NCBI GenBank assembly: GCA_965203855.1
Contig: CBDBDN010000009.1
Location: 310,001 to 374,000 of the forward strand
Direction of reading: 5' to 3'
Origin: Bin87 sp965203855
GTDB lineage: Bacteria; Chloroflexota; Dehalococcoidia; Lucifugimonadales; UBA3495
DNA: 64,000 nucleotides
Position numbers and translations under genes: made by a program
Notes under the pieces: model-generated
Told to the model about the DNA's origin: nothing
The model's input: only the letters and a program-made list of their open reading frames with translations
The model's database searches: none
Part shown: piece after piece, positions 16,208-24,067 of the stretch
How positions within the stretch are numbered: position 1 is the first letter of the stretch
How the letters are laid out: every line of letters begins with the position of its first letter

Positions 16208-19200
16208 TCAATCGGCGGCGGCAGGCTGGCGGGAACGGGTCCGGGTGCGGCGGCGGCGCGGATGGGAACCGTTGCCGTTGCTGCCGTTGACACTGGCGAC
16301 AGCGGTATCGGCAAGTTCGCCGACCGCGGATGCGGCCGGGGCGGACGCCGCCGTCATCGCCTCTTGCATTTCCTCAACAAAGGCGATGACGCGGCGCAAG
16401 GCGCGGCCCAGCCGGGCGATGCCGTAGTCGGTATCGCCGGCGGTGCGGATTTCCAGATCACGGCGGCCTACTTTGACGCCGGGGCCCATACGGTTCTGCA
16501 AGGGCTGGCGGGCGTCGCCGACGGGCTGGCGGAAAATGACGGTGATGACGCCGTCATTGCCGCCGGTCATCGCTTCAACGCCGGCGGCGGCGCCGAGGCA
16601 GCGCAGGTCGGTTACGGCCAGCAGGTTGGCCACGGAGGGCGGCAACGGGCCGAAACGATCCTGCAATTCCGCCTGGACCGGGGCAATGCGGTCGCGGCGG
16701 GAGATGCCGGCCAGCTGCTGGTAAAAGGCCAAGCGCGCCGGCAGATGGGCGATGTAGTCGTCGGGGATGCTGGCGGGAATGGGCAGGTCAATGCGGGGCG
16801 GGGGGGCGGCCGGTTCGTCCGACAGGCCGGAGTGCTGGGGGTTAGGGCCGCCTTGTCGTTGGAGTTCAGCGACGGCATCCCGCAGCAGTTCGGAGTAGAG
16901 ATTGAGGCCGACGGCGTGGATTTGGCCGCTTTGGTCGGCGCCGAGGAGGTTGCCGGCGCCGCGGATTTCCAGGTCACGCATGGCGATACGGAAGCCGGCG
17001 CCGAGTTCGTTGGCTTCCAGGATGGCGTGAATGCGCTGGCCGGCGGCTTCGGTAAGTTCGTTGTGAGAGGGCAGCAGCAGGTAGGCGTAGGCGCGGTGGT
17101 CGCCGCGGCCGACGCGTCCGCGCAGCTGGTAGAGCTGGGCCAAGCCGAAACGGTCGGCGCGGTCAATGATGATGGTGTTGACATTGGGCAGGTCCAGGCC
17201 GGATTCGATGATGGTAGTGCAGACGAGGACGTCGGCTTTGCGGTCGGCAAAGGCGACCATCACATCCTCAAGTTCGGCTTCGGGCATCTGGCCGTGTCCG
17301 ACGAGCAGGCGGGCTTCCGGCACTAATCGGGAGAGTTCCTCGGCGGTCTGGTGGATGGTGCGGACGCGGTTGTGCAGGAAAAATACCTGGCCGTCGCGTT
17401 CCATTTCGCGGAGGATGGCTTCGCGGATCAGTTCGGCGCTGTCCTCGGATACAAAGGTTTTGACGGGCAAGCGGGCTTCGGGGGGCGTATGGATGACGCT
17501 CATATCACGGACGCCGGCCAGGGCCATATGCAGCGTGCGGGGGATGGGGGTAGCGCTGAGGGTCAGCACATCGACTTGGGCGCGCATCTGCTTGAGGCGC
17601 TCTTTGTGGGCTACGCCAAAGCGATGTTCCTCGTCAATGATGACCAAGCCGAGGTTATGGAAAGAGACATCTTTTTGCAGGATGCGATGGGTGCCGATGA
17701 CAATATCGGCGCGGCCGGCGGCGGCGGCGTCAATGACGGCGGCCTGCTCTTTGGGGGTGCGGAACCGGCTCAACACTTCCACTTTGACGGGGTAGGGGGC
17801 GAGGCGCTCGGCAAAAGTGGCATAGTGCTGCTGGGCTAGAACGGTAGTTGGCACCAGCACGGCTACTTGCATCCCTTCGTTGACGGCTTTGAATGCGGCG
17901 CGCAGGGCGACTTCGGTTTTGCCGTAGCCGACATCGCCGCAAATCAGGCGATCCATGGGGCGGGTGGTTTCCATATCGCCCTTTACTTCGTCAATGGCGC
18001 GCATCTGGTCGGGGGTTTCCACATAGGGGAAAGAGTCCTCCAGGTCACGCTGCCAGGGGGCGTCGGGGTTGAAGCGGTGGCCGGATACGGATTCACGGGT
18101 AGCGTAAAGTTGGAGCAGTTCGGCGGCGATTTCACGGGCGGCGCCTTGGGCGCGGTCTTTGATGCGCTGCCATTCGCTGCCGCCGAGTCGGGTCAGACTG
18201 GGCGGGGCATCGGTGGCCACGACATAGGCGCCGAGGCGGTCGATTTGTTCGGTGGGGACATACAGGCGGTCGTCATCGGCGTATTCCAGGATGAGGTATT
18301 CGCGACGGTCGCCGGCGGTTTCCAGGTGCGTGGCGCCGGCGAAACGGGCGACGCCGTGGTCAATGTGAACCACAAAGCTGCCCGGCGTTAAATCGGACAA
18401 GGACACCGCTTCGCCCAGGTCGCGGGGGCGGCGCGGGGCGCGGTAGCGGCGTTCCTTGACGACGCCAAAGAGTTCGGCATCGCTGTACACGGCCAGGGCG
18501 GCGGCGGAGCCGGAGTCGTCGGCCTGCCAGCCTTTGCGGAGGCTGCCGGATACCAAGCGCACCTGCCCGGCGCGGGGACGCGCGGGGATGGCTGCGTCCT
18601 GGCGGCATTTGACGCCGGCGTCGTTGAGGAGCTCATGGAGGCGTCCGGCGTGCTGGCTGACGGCGACGACGGCGCCGCCGGCGGCGAGGCGCGCCGCGGC
18701 GTCTGATGCGAAATGCTCCAGGCCGGCCAGGGTATCGGGCAGCGACTGAATTGAGTCGGGGCGTTCCGGGGTGGGCCAGCGTTCCAGGCTGACGACGGCA
18801 ATGCCGGGCGCATCAACTTGTTGCAGGAAAGTATCCCAATCGGTATGCGGGGATGGAAAGCCGTAAGGGAGTTCGCCGCGGGACTGGCGGGCGGCGCGTT
18901 GCTGCTCGTAGCGGGCCTGGGCGGCCTCGGCTTCACGGCGCAGCTGCTCCGGTCGGTCCAGGACCAGCAAGGCGGCGGCGGGCAGGTATTCGGCCAGAGT
19001 GCTGTCGTTGAGCAGCCCGTTGTAAAAGGCCAGGGTTTCGGTGTTGGGATGTTCGGGAAGCGCCGCCAGTTCCTCTTGAAAACGGGCGATGGCGGCGGGG
19101 GTGCAATTGGAGAGGTCAATGCGGCTGCGGCGTTCATCATAGGCGGCGGCGTTGACTTGAGACGGCAGCTGCTCGGCGGCGGGAATGATGGCAACGGCGG

Positions 19201-20023
19201 CGGCGGCAACGGCGTTATCGGTATCGGCATCAGTGTTGGCGTCGGATATGGAGCGCTGGGTTGCGGGGTCAAAGCGGCGGATGGTGTCAATTTCGTCATC
19301 CCAGAGCTCAATGCGGTAAGGCAGCGCGGCGTGGGGCGGGAACACATCCAGGATGCCGCCGCGCAGGCTGAAGGCGCCGGGAGATTCAACCTGCGGCTCG
19401 TGCCGGTAGCCGAGCGCGACCCAGGACGACAGCAGCGCGTCCAGCGACGGGACCCGCCCGCCTTTGACCAGAGAGATGGGGGTTTCTGCCGTTGGATGAT
19501 GGCCGGCGGCCAGCGCGGGGGGCAGCGTGAGGCGCAGCGCGGAGGCTACGGAGGTTACTACCAGCGGAGGGGCGCCCCGGTCGTCGCCGGCGGCGTTGCC
19601 ATTGTACGGAGCCGGATTGCCCGAAACCGGATTGCCCGAAACCGGGTTGCCCGGAATGGCGATGTCCGGGTCGGCGGCGGCGTTGGCCAGGGCGGACAGG
19701 GCGGCCAGGCGTTGGTTGGCGGTGCGGGCGTCCACGGCGAGGCGCTCAAAGGGCAGCACTTCGGGTTCGGGCAGCAGGAATACCGGGGCGTCATCGCCCA
19801 GATAGGTAAGCAGCTGGTCGTGCAGGCGGCGGGCGTCCTCCAAGCGGGGCGTTATGGCGAGGATGGGGCGGCGCGCCGTGTGCCAGAGCGCGCCGAGATA
19901 GGCCGGCTGGAGGTCGGGCGGGACGGTAAGCGATGGGCGGGCGTGGGGAGAACGCAGCTGCCGGCAATGCCGTTGCAGCCAGGGTTGAGCGCCGAGGAGG
20001 GAAAGCAGTCCGGTTAATGCCAT
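16208..20023 (-). CDS. mfd: Transcription-repair coupling factor
   Basis: Mfd, the ATP-dependent translocase that removes stalled RNA polymerase and recruits UvrA. 1271 residues: a UvrB-like N-terminal part, the polymerase-interacting CarD-like domain (GSFVVHIDHGVARFAG), the RecG-like motor with Walker A GDVGYGKTE near residue 692 and DEEHRFGV near 794, LSATPIPRTLHMAL, GRVGRGDHRAYAYLL, and the C-terminal TRCF domain. ATG 20023 gives the usual N terminus; the frame is open further but that part covers an IS remnant. An insertion of pentapeptide repeats (GNPVSGNPVSGNP) sits near residue 130, and the C terminus ends in an Arg-rich tail. Confidence 0.97.
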   Translation of the reverse strand: MALTGLLSLLGAQPWLQRHCRQLRSPHARPSLTVPPDLQPAYLGALWHTARRPILAITPRLEDARRLHDQLLTYLGDDAPVFLLPEPEVLPFERLAVDARTANQRLAALSALANAAADPDIAIPGNPVSGNPVSGNPAPYNGNAAGDDRGAPPLVVTSVASALRLTLPPALAAGHHPTAETPISLVKGGRVPSLDALLSSWVALGYRHEPQVESPGAFSLRGGILDVFPPHAALPYRIELWDDEIDTIRRFDPATQRSISDANTDADTDNAVAAAAVAIIPAAEQLPSQVNAAAYDERRSRIDLSNCTPAAIARFQEELAALPEHPNTETLAFYNGLLNDSTLAEYLPAAALLVLDRPEQLRREAEAAQARYEQQRAARQSRGELPYGFPSPHTDWDTFLQQVDAPGIAVVSLERWPTPERPDSIQSLPDTLAGLEHFASDAAARLAAGGAVVAVSQHAGRLHELLNDAGVKCRQDAAIPARPRAGQVRLVSGSLRKGWQADDSGSAAALAVYSDAELFGVVKERRYRAPRRPRDLGEAVSLSDLTPGSFVVHIDHGVARFAGATHLETAGDRREYLILEYADDDRLYVPTEQIDRLGAYVVATDAPPSLTRLGGSEWQRIKDRAQGAAREIAAELLQLYATRESVSGHRFNPDAPWQRDLEDSFPYVETPDQMRAIDEVKGDMETTRPMDRLICGDVGYGKTEVALRAAFKAVNEGMQVAVLVPTTVLAQQHYATFAERLAPYPVKVEVLSRFRTPKEQAAVIDAAAAGRADIVIGTHRILQKDVSFHNLGLVIIDEEHRFGVAHKERLKQMRAQVDVLTLSATPIPRTLHMALAGVRDMSVIHTPPEARLPVKTFVSEDSAELIREAILREMERDGQVFFLHNRVRTIHQTAEELSRLVPEARLLVGHGQMPEAELEDVMVAFADRKADVLVCTTIIESGLDLPNVNTIIIDRADRFGLAQLYQLRGRVGRGDHRAYAYLLLPSHNELTEAAGQRIHAILEANELGAGFRIAMRDLEIRGAGNLLGADQSGQIHAVGLNLYSELLRDAVAELQRQGGPNPQHSGLSDEPAAPPPRIDLPIPASIPDDYIAHLPARLAFYQQLAGISRRDRIAPVQAELQDRFGPLPPSVANLLAVTDLRCLGAAAGVEAMTGGNDGVITVIFRQPVGDARQPLQNRMGPGVKVGRRDLEIRTAGDTDYGIARLGRALRRVIAFVEEMQEAMTAASAPAASAVGELADTAVASVNGSNGNGSHPRRRRTRTRSRQPAAAD

Positions 20024-20234
20024 GTTTATCCTGGATAGGGTCGGGCGGTGGGTAAGCGTCGGGCAATAGATGGCCAGGCAATAATTGAAACGCCGGGCAA
20101 TGACAAAGGGCGTTGGGGCGGGTTGCCGGATGAGAAAGGCGGATACGCCGATACGGGGCGGGCCCGGCGCCAACCCCGTGCAGGCGTCAATTTTACGCCG
20201 GGCGGCGCGGGTTCGGCAAGACGGGGGATTGCCC

Positions 20235-20524
20235 GGTATTCTCAACATAAACTGCCGATGCGGTTACAGTCGGATTATCACCATCCATGAGGCTAGGTAA
20301 TGGCCGGCGCGCTTACAGCCCCGCGACATCCGCTGCTCAGAATGCGGCTCCAACTGGATGCCCAAAACGGCGCTGACCAAGGCCGCCAAGCCTATCGCTG
20401 CGGCATATGCGGACGCTATTACACCCACGGCGCCGCCGACACCCGGCCCGGCTCCGCCGACCGGGAACAGGCTTTGGCGCTACTCGGGCAAGGCGTTTCC
20501 ATGCCAGTTTATGTTGAGAATACC
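20235..20524. mobile_element. IS1-like insertion sequence remnant with 20-bp perfect terminal inverted repeats
   Basis: GGTATTCTCAACATAAACTG (20235-20254) is repeated as an exact reverse complement at 20505-20524, bounding a 290-bp element. The interior encodes, in two frames joined at the A4 run near 20365, an IRCSECGS...QAYRCGICGRYYT zinc ribbon like the N-terminal InsA domain of IS1-family transposases, followed by REQALALLGQGVSM. The rest of the transposase is missing, so this is a frameshifted deletion derivative or MITE. No target-site duplication is obvious. It lies between mfd and the rplJ promoter. Confidence 0.75.
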
Positions 20525-20539
20525 TAACCCACCCGCCTA

Positions 20540-20568
20540 TTGCCAACCGCCCGGAACTATGCTAGTCT
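20540..20568 (+). promoter_or_regulatory. Predicted promoter of the rplJ-rplL operon
   Basis: TTGCCA at 20540-20545 and TAGTCT at 20563-20568 are spaced 17 bases. A start near 20575 would give a leader of about 275 bases before rplJ, the usual size for an autoregulated L10 operon. Confidence 0.5.
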
Positions 20569-20574
20569 AATCCC

Positions 20575-20849
20575 ATCAACTGAATACTGCTGACAGCCTA
20601 TGCGCTTGAGACAGCGGGTTCTCTATTAGAGGCGAGTCCTCTATTAGGGGATAATGGCGGCATTAGCCCCGCCCGCCGAGGCGAAAACGTCGGAATCCTC
20701 CGACGCTGTTGGGGTTCCTCTGCTCTCCGATAGCGGTTATGCCGCTATGGAAAGCCGCTGCCCTGCGCCGTTTGTCTCAAACCGGGCAGGGTCTTTTTAT
20801 GCCCCCCGCCCCCCGGAGCAGCGCCGGCCGCAGCCAACGGAGGCCCACC
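20575..20849 (+). promoter_or_regulatory. Putative ribosomal L10 leader
   Basis: Structured untranslated leader before rplJ. It includes a hairpin ATAGCGG/CCGCTAT near 20730-20750 and an attenuator-like hairpin (listed separately). In many bacteria the L10(L12)4 complex binds this kind of leader and represses rplJ-rplL. The assignment rests on position and hairpins; a covariance-model search (Rfam L10_leader) would decide. Confidence 0.5.
20758..20797 (+). terminator. Attenuator-like hairpin in the rplJ leader
   Basis: CTGCCC (20758-20763) pairs with GGGCAG, enclosing an inner GTTTG-TCT-CAAAC stem, and is followed by GGTCTTTTT. It lies 53 bases before the rplJ start, so it can stop transcription before the operon. 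Confidence 0.6.
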
Positions 20850-21386
20850 TTGCCAACCCAGTCGAAAATAGACCGCGTGGCAGAACTGCAAGCCAAACTG
20901 GAAAACAGCGCCATCATCATCCCCGCCGGCTTTTCCGGGATGAACGCCAACCAGATGGTAGAACTGCGGCGCCGGCTGCACGATGGCGGCGTGGAATTTG
21001 TCGTCGTCAAAAATAACCTGCTCCAACTGGCCGCCAATGCCGCCGGCGTTCCCCAGCTCCAAAGCATCGTCGCCGGCCAGACTGCCATCGCCTTCGGCTA
21101 CGACGATGCCGCCCGCGCCGCCAAAACCGTTACCGACGCCGCCGGCGCCGGCAGTACCCTCACCATCGGCGGCGCCATCGTCAACCGCGGCGACCCCATG
21201 CCCCGCGCCGAAGTAGTCCGCCTGGCTTCCCTGCCGCCCCAGCCCGTGCTCCTGGCGCAGCTGATGGGCAGTATGCAAGCCCCGCTGTACGGCCTGATGA
21301 ATGTACTCAACGGCACCGTACGCAGCCTCGCCTATGTACTCCAAGCCCGCATCGACCAGATGCAGCCGGCCGAATCCGCCGAATAG
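20850..21386 (+). CDS. rplJ: 50S ribosomal protein L10
   Basis: L10 anchors the L7/L12 stalk on 23S rRNA. The protein reads MPTQSKIDRVAELQAKLENS, then IPAGFSGMNANQMVELRRRL and VVKNNLLQLAA, the L10 core; the C-terminal helix (LAYVLQARIDQ) binds L12 dimers. The start is a TTG at 20850 with GGAGG (20839-20843) 6 bases upstream; the upstream ATG at 20709 would lie inside the leader hairpins. It is followed 60 bases on by rplL, the standard operon. Confidence 0.95.
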   Translation: MPTQSKIDRVAELQAKLENSAIIIPAGFSGMNANQMVELRRRLHDGGVEFVVVKNNLLQLAANAAGVPQLQSIVAGQTAIAFGYDDAARAAKTVTDAAGAGSTLTIGGAIVNRGDPMPRAEVVRLASLPPQPVLLAQLMGSMQAPLYGLMNVLNGTVRSLAYVLQARIDQMQPAESAE

Positions 21387-21446
21387 CATCTGCCGTCCCC
21401 AATCCGACTAACCATCACAACCGAAAAATCATCAGGAGGCACAACC

Positions 21447-21836
21447 ATGGCCGTAAATCAGGAAGTACTGGACGCCATCAAGGGCATGAGCGTGATGGAC
21501 CTGGCCGATTTGGTCAAGGCCATTGAGGACGAATTCGGCATCTCGGCGGCCGCGCCCATGGCCGTCGCCGCCCCCGCCGGCATCGTCACCGACGACGCCC
21601 CCGCCGGCGCCGGCGATGACGAACAGACCGAGTTCAATGTAACCCTCACCGACTTCGGCGCCAACAAGATCAATGTCATCAAGGCCGTCCGCGAAATCAG
21701 CGACCTCGGCCTGCGCGAAGCCAAAGAGCTGGTGGAATCCGCCCCCGCCCGCGTCCGCGAAGGCGTCAACAAGGACGAAGCCGACAGCATCAAGTCCAAG
21801 CTGGAGGACGCCGGCGCTACCGTCGAAGTAGCCTGA
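21447..21836 (+). CDS. rplL: 50S ribosomal protein L7/L12
   Basis: 129-residue stalk protein that recruits translation factors. It has the N-terminal dimerisation helix (MDLADLVKAIEDEFGI), an Ala-rich hinge, and the C-terminal domain with INVIKAVREISDLGLREAKE and LVESAPA. The hinge is somewhat more acidic (TDDAPAGAGDDEQ) than in model bacteria. The ATG follows AGGAGG at about 8 bases. Second gene of the rplJ-rplL operon, followed by a strong terminator. Confidence 0.97.
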   Translation: MAVNQEVLDAIKGMSVMDLADLVKAIEDEFGISAAAPMAVAAPAGIVTDDAPAGAGDDEQTEFNVTLTDFGANKINVIKAVREISDLGLREAKELVESAPARVREGVNKDEADSIKSKLEDAGATVEVA

Positions 21837-21862
21837 TCTCAACATCCCGTCCCCAACCCTTG

Positions 21863-21905
21863 GCGGAGCCCCTATCGTACTGCGATAAGGGCTCCGCTCT
21901 TTTTA
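21863..21905 (+). terminator. Rho-independent terminator after rplL
   Basis: Stem GCGGAGCCC plus TATCG pairs with CGATA plus GGGCTCCGC around loop TACTG, followed by TCTTTTT. A strong and compact end to the ribosomal-protein operon. Confidence 0.92.
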
Positions 21906-22067
21906 CCCAATGCCCATGTCAGGGTTGGGGCCGCCCGCCCCAGCGTGTACAATAACCCCAGCCAACCGAAAGGCGCAAACCCAAATTCCCGCCCCAGCCG
22001 TCCCCTATATCCACGCCATCACCCAACCCGTCAATCTAGCGTCAGCCGTCATCCCCCTTACCTCAAC

Positions 22068-22230
22068 CCGTCATTCCGGCCCCAGCCGGAATCCATTCCC
22101 TTATCTCAACCCGTCATTCCGGCCACAGCCGGAATCCATTCCCTTACCCCAACCCATCATTCCGGCGTAAGCCGGAATCCATTCCCTTACCTCAACTCGT
22201 CATTCCGGCGCAAGCCGGAATCCATTCCCA
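22068..22230. repeat. 43-bp tandem repeat array carrying the ATTCCGGC palindrome
   Basis: Four units start at 22068, 22111, 22154 and 22197 (period 43). Each has the palindrome ATTCCGGC-N4-GCCGGAAT with a different centre, then CCATTCCC. A degenerate unit may precede at about 22040. The array fills most of the gap between the rplL terminator and the EthD gene. Confidence 0.9.
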
Positions 22231-22245
22231 CAAGGAGCGCCGCAA

Positions 22246-22560
22246 ATGATTAAAGTAACCGTTTTCTACGGCAACGAAGCCGGCAAGTCGTTTGACTTTG
22301 ACTACTATGTCAACAAACATATGCCGCTGGTGCAAGAACGGCTCACCGGATTCGGGATGCGCTACTACAATGTGGAGCGCGGCATTTCCGACACCGACCC
22401 CAACGCGCCGCCGCGCTACACCGCCATCGGCTACCTGCTGTTCAACGATGTGGACGGCGTGCACGAGGGCTTCAAAACCCACGGTCGCGAACTAGTCGGC
22501 GACGTCAAAAACTTCACCGAAATCGAACCGACTTTCCTCATCAGCGAACTGATTGCCTAG
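22246..22560 (+). CDS. EthD family protein
   Basis: 104-residue ferredoxin-like dimeric alpha-beta-barrel protein. It matches EthD-family proteins: MIKVTVFYGNEAG, FDYYVNKHMPLVQERL, and a C-terminal strand with EIEPTFLISEL. Members help degrade ethers or ring compounds, often as accessory proteins; no substrate can be given. AAGGAG precedes the ATG. It directly follows the repeat array, so its promoter may lie within it. Confidence 0.85.
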   Translation: MIKVTVFYGNEAGKSFDFDYYVNKHMPLVQERLTGFGMRYYNVERGISDTDPNAPPRYTAIGYLLFNDVDGVHEGFKTHGRELVGDVKNFTEIEPTFLISELIA

Positions 22561-22778
22561 CCGGCGCCAACGCAGCAAAACCGGCAGCAGGGTATTTGAC
22601 GATAACCGCTGATCAGCCGGCCAACGACAAAACCGCTTTCCGGCAGCGGCGTCAATAGCCCCAGTGGCACCATCCCCTTCCGAGGAGATTGTCGCCGGCA
22701 TCCGTTGCCGCTCGAACCGGCAATCGAACTTGGCGCGCAATCAGACCTGGCGCGCAATCGGACATACAGGCCGCCGCT

Positions 22779-23810
22779 ATGCGTTTCCCCTGGGCCAACA
22801 TTGCGCTGATTGTCCTGTTCGCCGCCGAACTGGTTACCGGCTACCTCGGCCTGACCCATTCCAACCCGGAATGGATTGCGGCGATGCACCTGCACCGGAT
22901 TTTCGGGTTCGGCATCCTGGCCCTGTTCCTCTGGAAAGGCCGCAACATTATCGGCTCCATCAAATCCCGGCACAACTGGCGCACTGCCGGGCGCGAAATG
23001 CTGTGGTCAGTCATCCTGCTGGCCGGCCTGCTGCTGGTCATCGGGCTGGGGCTGGCCTGGAGTCATCTGGGCCGCTACCATCTGCTGGGCTTCTCCGGCA
23101 CAACCATCCACCTGAACCTGGCCTGGATGCTGATACCGCTGCTGCTGTGGCACTCGCTGCGCCATCGCATCAGTTTCCGCACCCGCTACCTGGCCGACCG
23201 GCGCAACCTCCTGCGGATCGGCGGCCTGACGCTGGCCGGATTCCTGCTGTGGCGCACCGCCGAACTAACCGGCATACTGGCCAACGGCCCCGGCGCCGTC
23301 CGGCGTGCCACCGGCTCCTATCCCGAAAACGGCGACGACTTTCCGGTTACGATGTGGCTCAACGACCAAGTGCCGTTTATAGACGGGCAAAAATGGCGGC
23401 TGCGTGTGGACGGTTATGTCAACAACCCGTTTGAGCTGGACCTTGCCGAGCTGCAAGCCCGACAGCATCGCGTCAAGGCCACGCTGGACTGCACCGGCGG
23501 CTGGTACACCACGCGGGAATGGGACGGCATCCCGGTGGCCGAGTTATTGGCGCGAGCGCAGCCCAAGCCGGGAGCGGGCAGCATCACCATCCGTTCCCGC
23601 ACCGGCTACGCGCGGCGCTACTCTATAGATGAAGCAAAGCGCGCGGTTCTGGCCAGCCGCGTGGACGGCAGACCGCTATCGCCCGGACACGGCTACCCGG
23701 CCCGTATGGTAGAGCCGCACAAACGCGGCTACGACTGGGTCAAATGGGTAGATTCAATCACCATCAACGACACCGGCAAGCTATGGCAGTCCCCGTTGCC
23801 GCTGACTTGA
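22779..23810 (+). CDS. Membrane-anchored sulfite-oxidase-family molybdopterin oxidoreductase
   Basis: 343-residue protein with two parts. The first ~190 residues hold four or five hydrophobic helices with histidines (MHLHRIFGF, IHLNLAW, LLLWHSLRHR), resembling a cytochrome b561-type membrane domain. The rest is a sulfite-oxidase-type Moco domain: PVTMWLNDQVPFID, TLDCTGGWYT with the Moco-ligand cysteine near residue 237, SPGHGYPARMVEPHKRGYDW and VKWVDSI. It probably passes electrons between a periplasmic-side Moco domain and membrane haem. ATG 22779 gives a sensible first helix; no good Shine-Dalgarno is present. Confidence 0.85.
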   Translation: MRFPWANIALIVLFAAELVTGYLGLTHSNPEWIAAMHLHRIFGFGILALFLWKGRNIIGSIKSRHNWRTAGREMLWSVILLAGLLLVIGLGLAWSHLGRYHLLGFSGTTIHLNLAWMLIPLLLWHSLRHRISFRTRYLADRRNLLRIGGLTLAGFLLWRTAELTGILANGPGAVRRATGSYPENGDDFPVTMWLNDQVPFIDGQKWRLRVDGYVNNPFELDLAELQARQHRVKATLDCTGGWYTTREWDGIPVAELLARAQPKPGAGSITIRSRTGYARRYSIDEAKRAVLASRVDGRPLSPGHGYPARMVEPHKRGYDWVKWVDSITINDTGKLWQSPLPLT

Positions 23811-23821
23811 GGCGTGTCGCA

Positions 23822-24001
23822 TCAGCCGGATGATGGGGTTGAGGAACGGGCCTCACGCAGCAAGCGAATTTCTTCCTGCAACCGCTGATTGGCGGCGGTC
23901 AATTCGGCAATCTTGGCGTTTGATGCCGCCTGCTCTTCAGCACGACCTTCCTCTATGCCATCCTCCCGCGCAATGGCAATGCGCTTTTTTGCCAGAAACA
24001 T
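23822..24001 (-). pseudogene. Truncated duplicate of the adjacent coiled-coil membrane-protein gene
   Basis: 59-residue frame starting MFLAKKRIAIAREDG, preceded by GGAGGCGTT, and ending in a heptad segment (IAELTAANQRLQEEIRLLRE). It matches the C-terminal half of the gene at 24068-24574 but lacks its membrane helices and most of its EEGR repeats. The duplicated block extends slightly upstream (LIEGGV, in-frame ATG at 24034). It may still be translated from the internal ribosome-binding site, but it is most simply a partial tandem duplication. Confidence 0.6.
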
Positions 24002-24067
24002 AACGCCTCCCTCAATCAACCGGACGATCGACAATCAGAGAATTAGAGGCGGCACGGCGGGGCCGCG

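Noticed and set aside
16202..17326. 374-codon plus-strand open frame opposite mfd
   Set aside because: Antisense of the conserved mfd motor domain; composition is that of a shadow frame.
20024..20248. N-terminal extension of Mfd to 20248
   Set aside because: The extra 75 residues are Pro/Arg/Cys-rich, overlap the left end of the IS1-like remnant and are not part of the Mfd family.
22068..22230. CRISPR array candidate (regularly spaced repeats)
   Set aside because: The repeated part spans the whole 43-bp unit with no unique spacers, and no cas genes are present. The same holds for the arrays at 2090, 12754, 48490 and 54751.
21910..22253. Open frames reading through the repeat array (86 and 102 codons)
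   Set aside because: They consist of translated repeat units, with no start signal or family.
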